Positions 6,208 through 7,035 of a DNA stretch of 7,035 nt are shown in pieces (position 1 is the first letter of the stretch; every line of letters starts with the position of its first letter). Under the pieces are notes generated by a model that searched no databases, was not told where the DNA came from, and worked only from the letters and a program-made list of their open reading frames with translations. The stretch comes from Chloroflexota bacterium (GTDB lineage Bacteria; Chloroflexota; Dehalococcoidia; JACPQK01), in contig JACPQK010000005.1 in the NCBI GenBank assembly GCA_016190535.1, forward strand, positions 1-7,035, read 5' to 3'. A program made the translations under genes and the position numbers.

Positions 6208-6396
6208 CTAGTAGTTCTCCCAAGATCGACGCAGGTGGTGTCCTCTGAAGCAGATTATAGCCGATGACCAGGATAGTGTGGGCTGCCGCCACGGCAGCGC
6301 CTTAGCAGATTGCTGAAACAAGGGGAGTGCATCTATCTGTCTGCCTAATGCCACCGCCTGGCAGACCACCCGCAGTCTCAGGGTAGCAGCCTTCAC
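6208..6396 (-). pseudogene. Decayed C-terminal remnant of an IS110-family transposase
   Basis: No intact frame is present, but joining two minus-strand frames gives a sequence like the end of IS110/IS116/IS902 transposases. One frame reads KAATLRLRVVCQAVALGRQ... to SAK (codon at 6303-6301). The next frame reads AAVAAAHTILVIGYNLLQ (6298-6245), matching the family's 'A.VAVAHTILVIAYHLL' helix. The first frame then resumes with RGHHLRRSWENY and TAG (6246-6208), like 'G..Y.DLG.NYF'. Two compensating shifts, near 6300 and 6245, are therefore needed. The catalytic DEDD-like N-terminal half is absent and only weak similarity may continue to about 6420. It ends 24 bp before the methyltransferase start. 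The assignment rests on recalled family consensus. Confidence 0.6.
6254..6259 (-). promoter_or_regulatory. Possible -10 box upstream of the methyltransferase gene
   Basis: The minus strand has a perfect TATAAT (6259-6254) within the codons for Tyr-Asn of the IS110 remnant, 70 bp before the methyltransferase ATG. The hexamer 17 bp further upstream is CCCACA, only 3 of 6 matches to TTGACA, and there is no extended -10 TGn. It is the only promoter-like word I noticed for this gene. If real, the gene is expressed from insertion-sequence debris. Confidence 0.25.
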
Positions 6397-6599
6397 CGAG
6401 CCACTTCGCCAGCCGAGGCGACCCCATTTCAGACTTGCGGGGCGACACCGAAAGGTGGCGTGGAACGTTCTACCTTTCGTGGGCGCTGGTGGGGCTCAGC
6501 GGACACTACTCGAACTTTCTGAGGCCGGAGTTGGTGTCGAGGCTGAGGCGACTCCTAACTCCTCCGGTTAGTCCAAGTGGTACCCAGACCAAGTCTGCG
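6397..6599. other. Non-coding interval with inverted repeats
   Basis: No credible gene lies between the IS110 remnant and the hairpin after vapC. The clearest structure is CGAAAGGT (6449-6456) paired with ACCTTTCG (6472-6479). The 15-base loop itself contains the palindrome GAACGTTC (6463-6470). Further dyads are GGAGTT (6527-6532) with AACTCC (6557-6562) and a compact hairpin CAGAC-CAA-GTCTG (6585-6597). The part next to the remnant may be further decayed IS110 sequence. An operator, an old insertion-sequence end or a structured RNA are all possible. Confidence 0.35.
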
Positions 6600-6618
6600 A
6601 AAACCCAAGCTGGTGGGT
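6600..6618 (-). terminator. Weak candidate terminator after vapC
   Basis: Three bases after the vapC stop, the minus strand can form ACCCA (6618-6614), loop CCAGCT, TGGGT (6607-6603), followed by TTT, giving TTTT with the last stem base. The stem is only 5 bp. A second perfect 5-bp hairpin, CAGAC/GTCTG, lies at 6585-6597. Together they may end vapC transcription before the IS110 remnant and the methyltransferase gene. Confidence 0.35.
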
Positions 6619-6621
6619 GTC

Positions 6622-7032
6622 CTATGAAGGGGCCAGCCAATTCTCCACCCGCAGCCCTGGCACTCGTGCGAAATGGCGAACGTTGCCGGTGACTACCGTC
6701 AGGTCATGGGTCAGGGCAATGGCGGCGATGCGCAGGTCCGGCTCCCCCAACGGCGTTCCAGCCTGCTCAAGCTCAGCACGGAGCCGACCATACGTCTCCC
6801 CGGCACTCCGGTTGAAGGAAAGGACACGCACGTTAGGCCAGACCCGCTCCGCCAACTGCCGCAAAAAGTGCTCCCGCCGTGGATTGCGGTATGCGCCGTA
6901 GACCATTTCGCCCACGGTGATGGCGGAGGTGAACTGCTGTTCCGAGGGCACGACGGCGAGTCGGGCGATCAAACTGGGCAGGGGAGAAGGCTTAAGGATC
7001 TGGCTCAAGACATCGGTGTCGAAGAGGTACAC
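6622..7032 (-). CDS. vapC: PIN-domain VapC-type toxin ribonuclease, start uncertain
   Basis: A protein of about 136 residues with the PIN fold of VapC/FitB-type toxins, Mg-dependent RNases held inactive by a cognate antitoxin. It begins YLFDTDVLS, giving Asp5 and Asp7. Glu42 in ITVGEMVYG, Asp99 in GEPDLRIAAIAL and the VVTGNVRHFARVPGL block (113-127) complete the usual acidic site and C-terminal signature. The final acidic residue often seen in 'N..DF' is His120 here, as in many FitB-like members. The first in-frame start inside the window is GTG at 7032-7030, preceded by an Ala codon and then the window edge. An ATG a few bases outside is equally possible, so the 5' end may be incomplete. Any antitoxin would lie beyond 7035. 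It ends in TAG. Confidence 0.88.
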   Translation of the reverse strand: MYLFDTDVLSQILKPSPLPSLIARLAVVPSEQQFTSAITVGEMVYGAYRNPRREHFLRQLAERVWPNVRVLSFNRSAGETYGRLRAELEQAGTPLGEPDLRIAAIALTHDLTVVTGNVRHFARVPGLRVENWLAPS

Positions 7033-7035
7033 GGC

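Noticed and set aside
6435..6692. Plus-strand 85-codon frame starting with TTG in the intergenic region
   Set aside because: It runs into the 3' end of vapC on the other strand, matches no family I recognise, and has no clear ribosome binding site.
1..7035. CRISPR array, tRNA or rRNA
   Set aside because: No regularly spaced repeats, cloverleaf-like segment with a CCA end or conserved rRNA words were seen in the non-coding intervals.

Overview
This is a GC-rich bacterial window in which every credible gene lies on the minus strand, so the text reads from the right end to the left. The gene set suggests a chromosome of a Chloroflexota bacterium, possibly Dehalococcoidia. The pointers are rplI followed by dnaB and then a DnaD-domain gene and a DnaC/IstB-type loader, a methylamine methyltransferase homologue without pyrrolysine, and a degenerate 'GTCATTGCGAGCGAAGC'-type repeat at the left edge. 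No rRNA or other phylogenetic marker is present, so this placement is inference.

Right edge (about 6185-7035): a PIN-domain VapC-type toxin whose true start may lie just outside the window. A 438-bp stretch with no intact gene follows. It holds a hairpin after vapC, a strong dyad at 6449-6479, and what reads as the frameshifted C-terminal end of an IS110-family transposase (6208-6396).

Middle (4729-6183): a full-length homologue of monomethylamine:corrinoid methyltransferase MtmB. The codon aligned with the pyrrolysine of archaeal MtmB is GGG (Gly196), and the gene ends in TAG. No corrinoid protein or pyl gene is in the window. Its start is 24 bp from the IS110 remnant.

Left (169-4468): a tight five-gene operon, rplI - dnaB - dnaD-like - double-AAA+ DnaC-like - HIT. 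It is preceded by two candidate promoters, one with perfect TTGACA and TATAAT hexamers. Junctions are TGATG (rplI/dnaB), ATGA (dnaB/dnaD-like), an 83-bp overlap (dnaD-like/dnaC-like) and an 8-bp gap (dnaC-like/HIT). The operon couples a ribosomal protein to a complete-looking helicase-loading set: the replicative helicase, a DnaD-type primosome protein and a loader ATPase. The loader is unusual because two DnaC-type AAA+ modules are fused in tandem in one chain behind a Cys-rich zinc-finger-like N-terminus. The HIT nucleotide hydrolase is probably a passenger.

The most interesting items are the tandem-duplicated helicase loader, the Pyl-less MtmB homologue next to IS110 debris, and the long dnaD/dnaC overlap. 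No CRISPR array, tRNA, rRNA or intact insertion sequence was seen.
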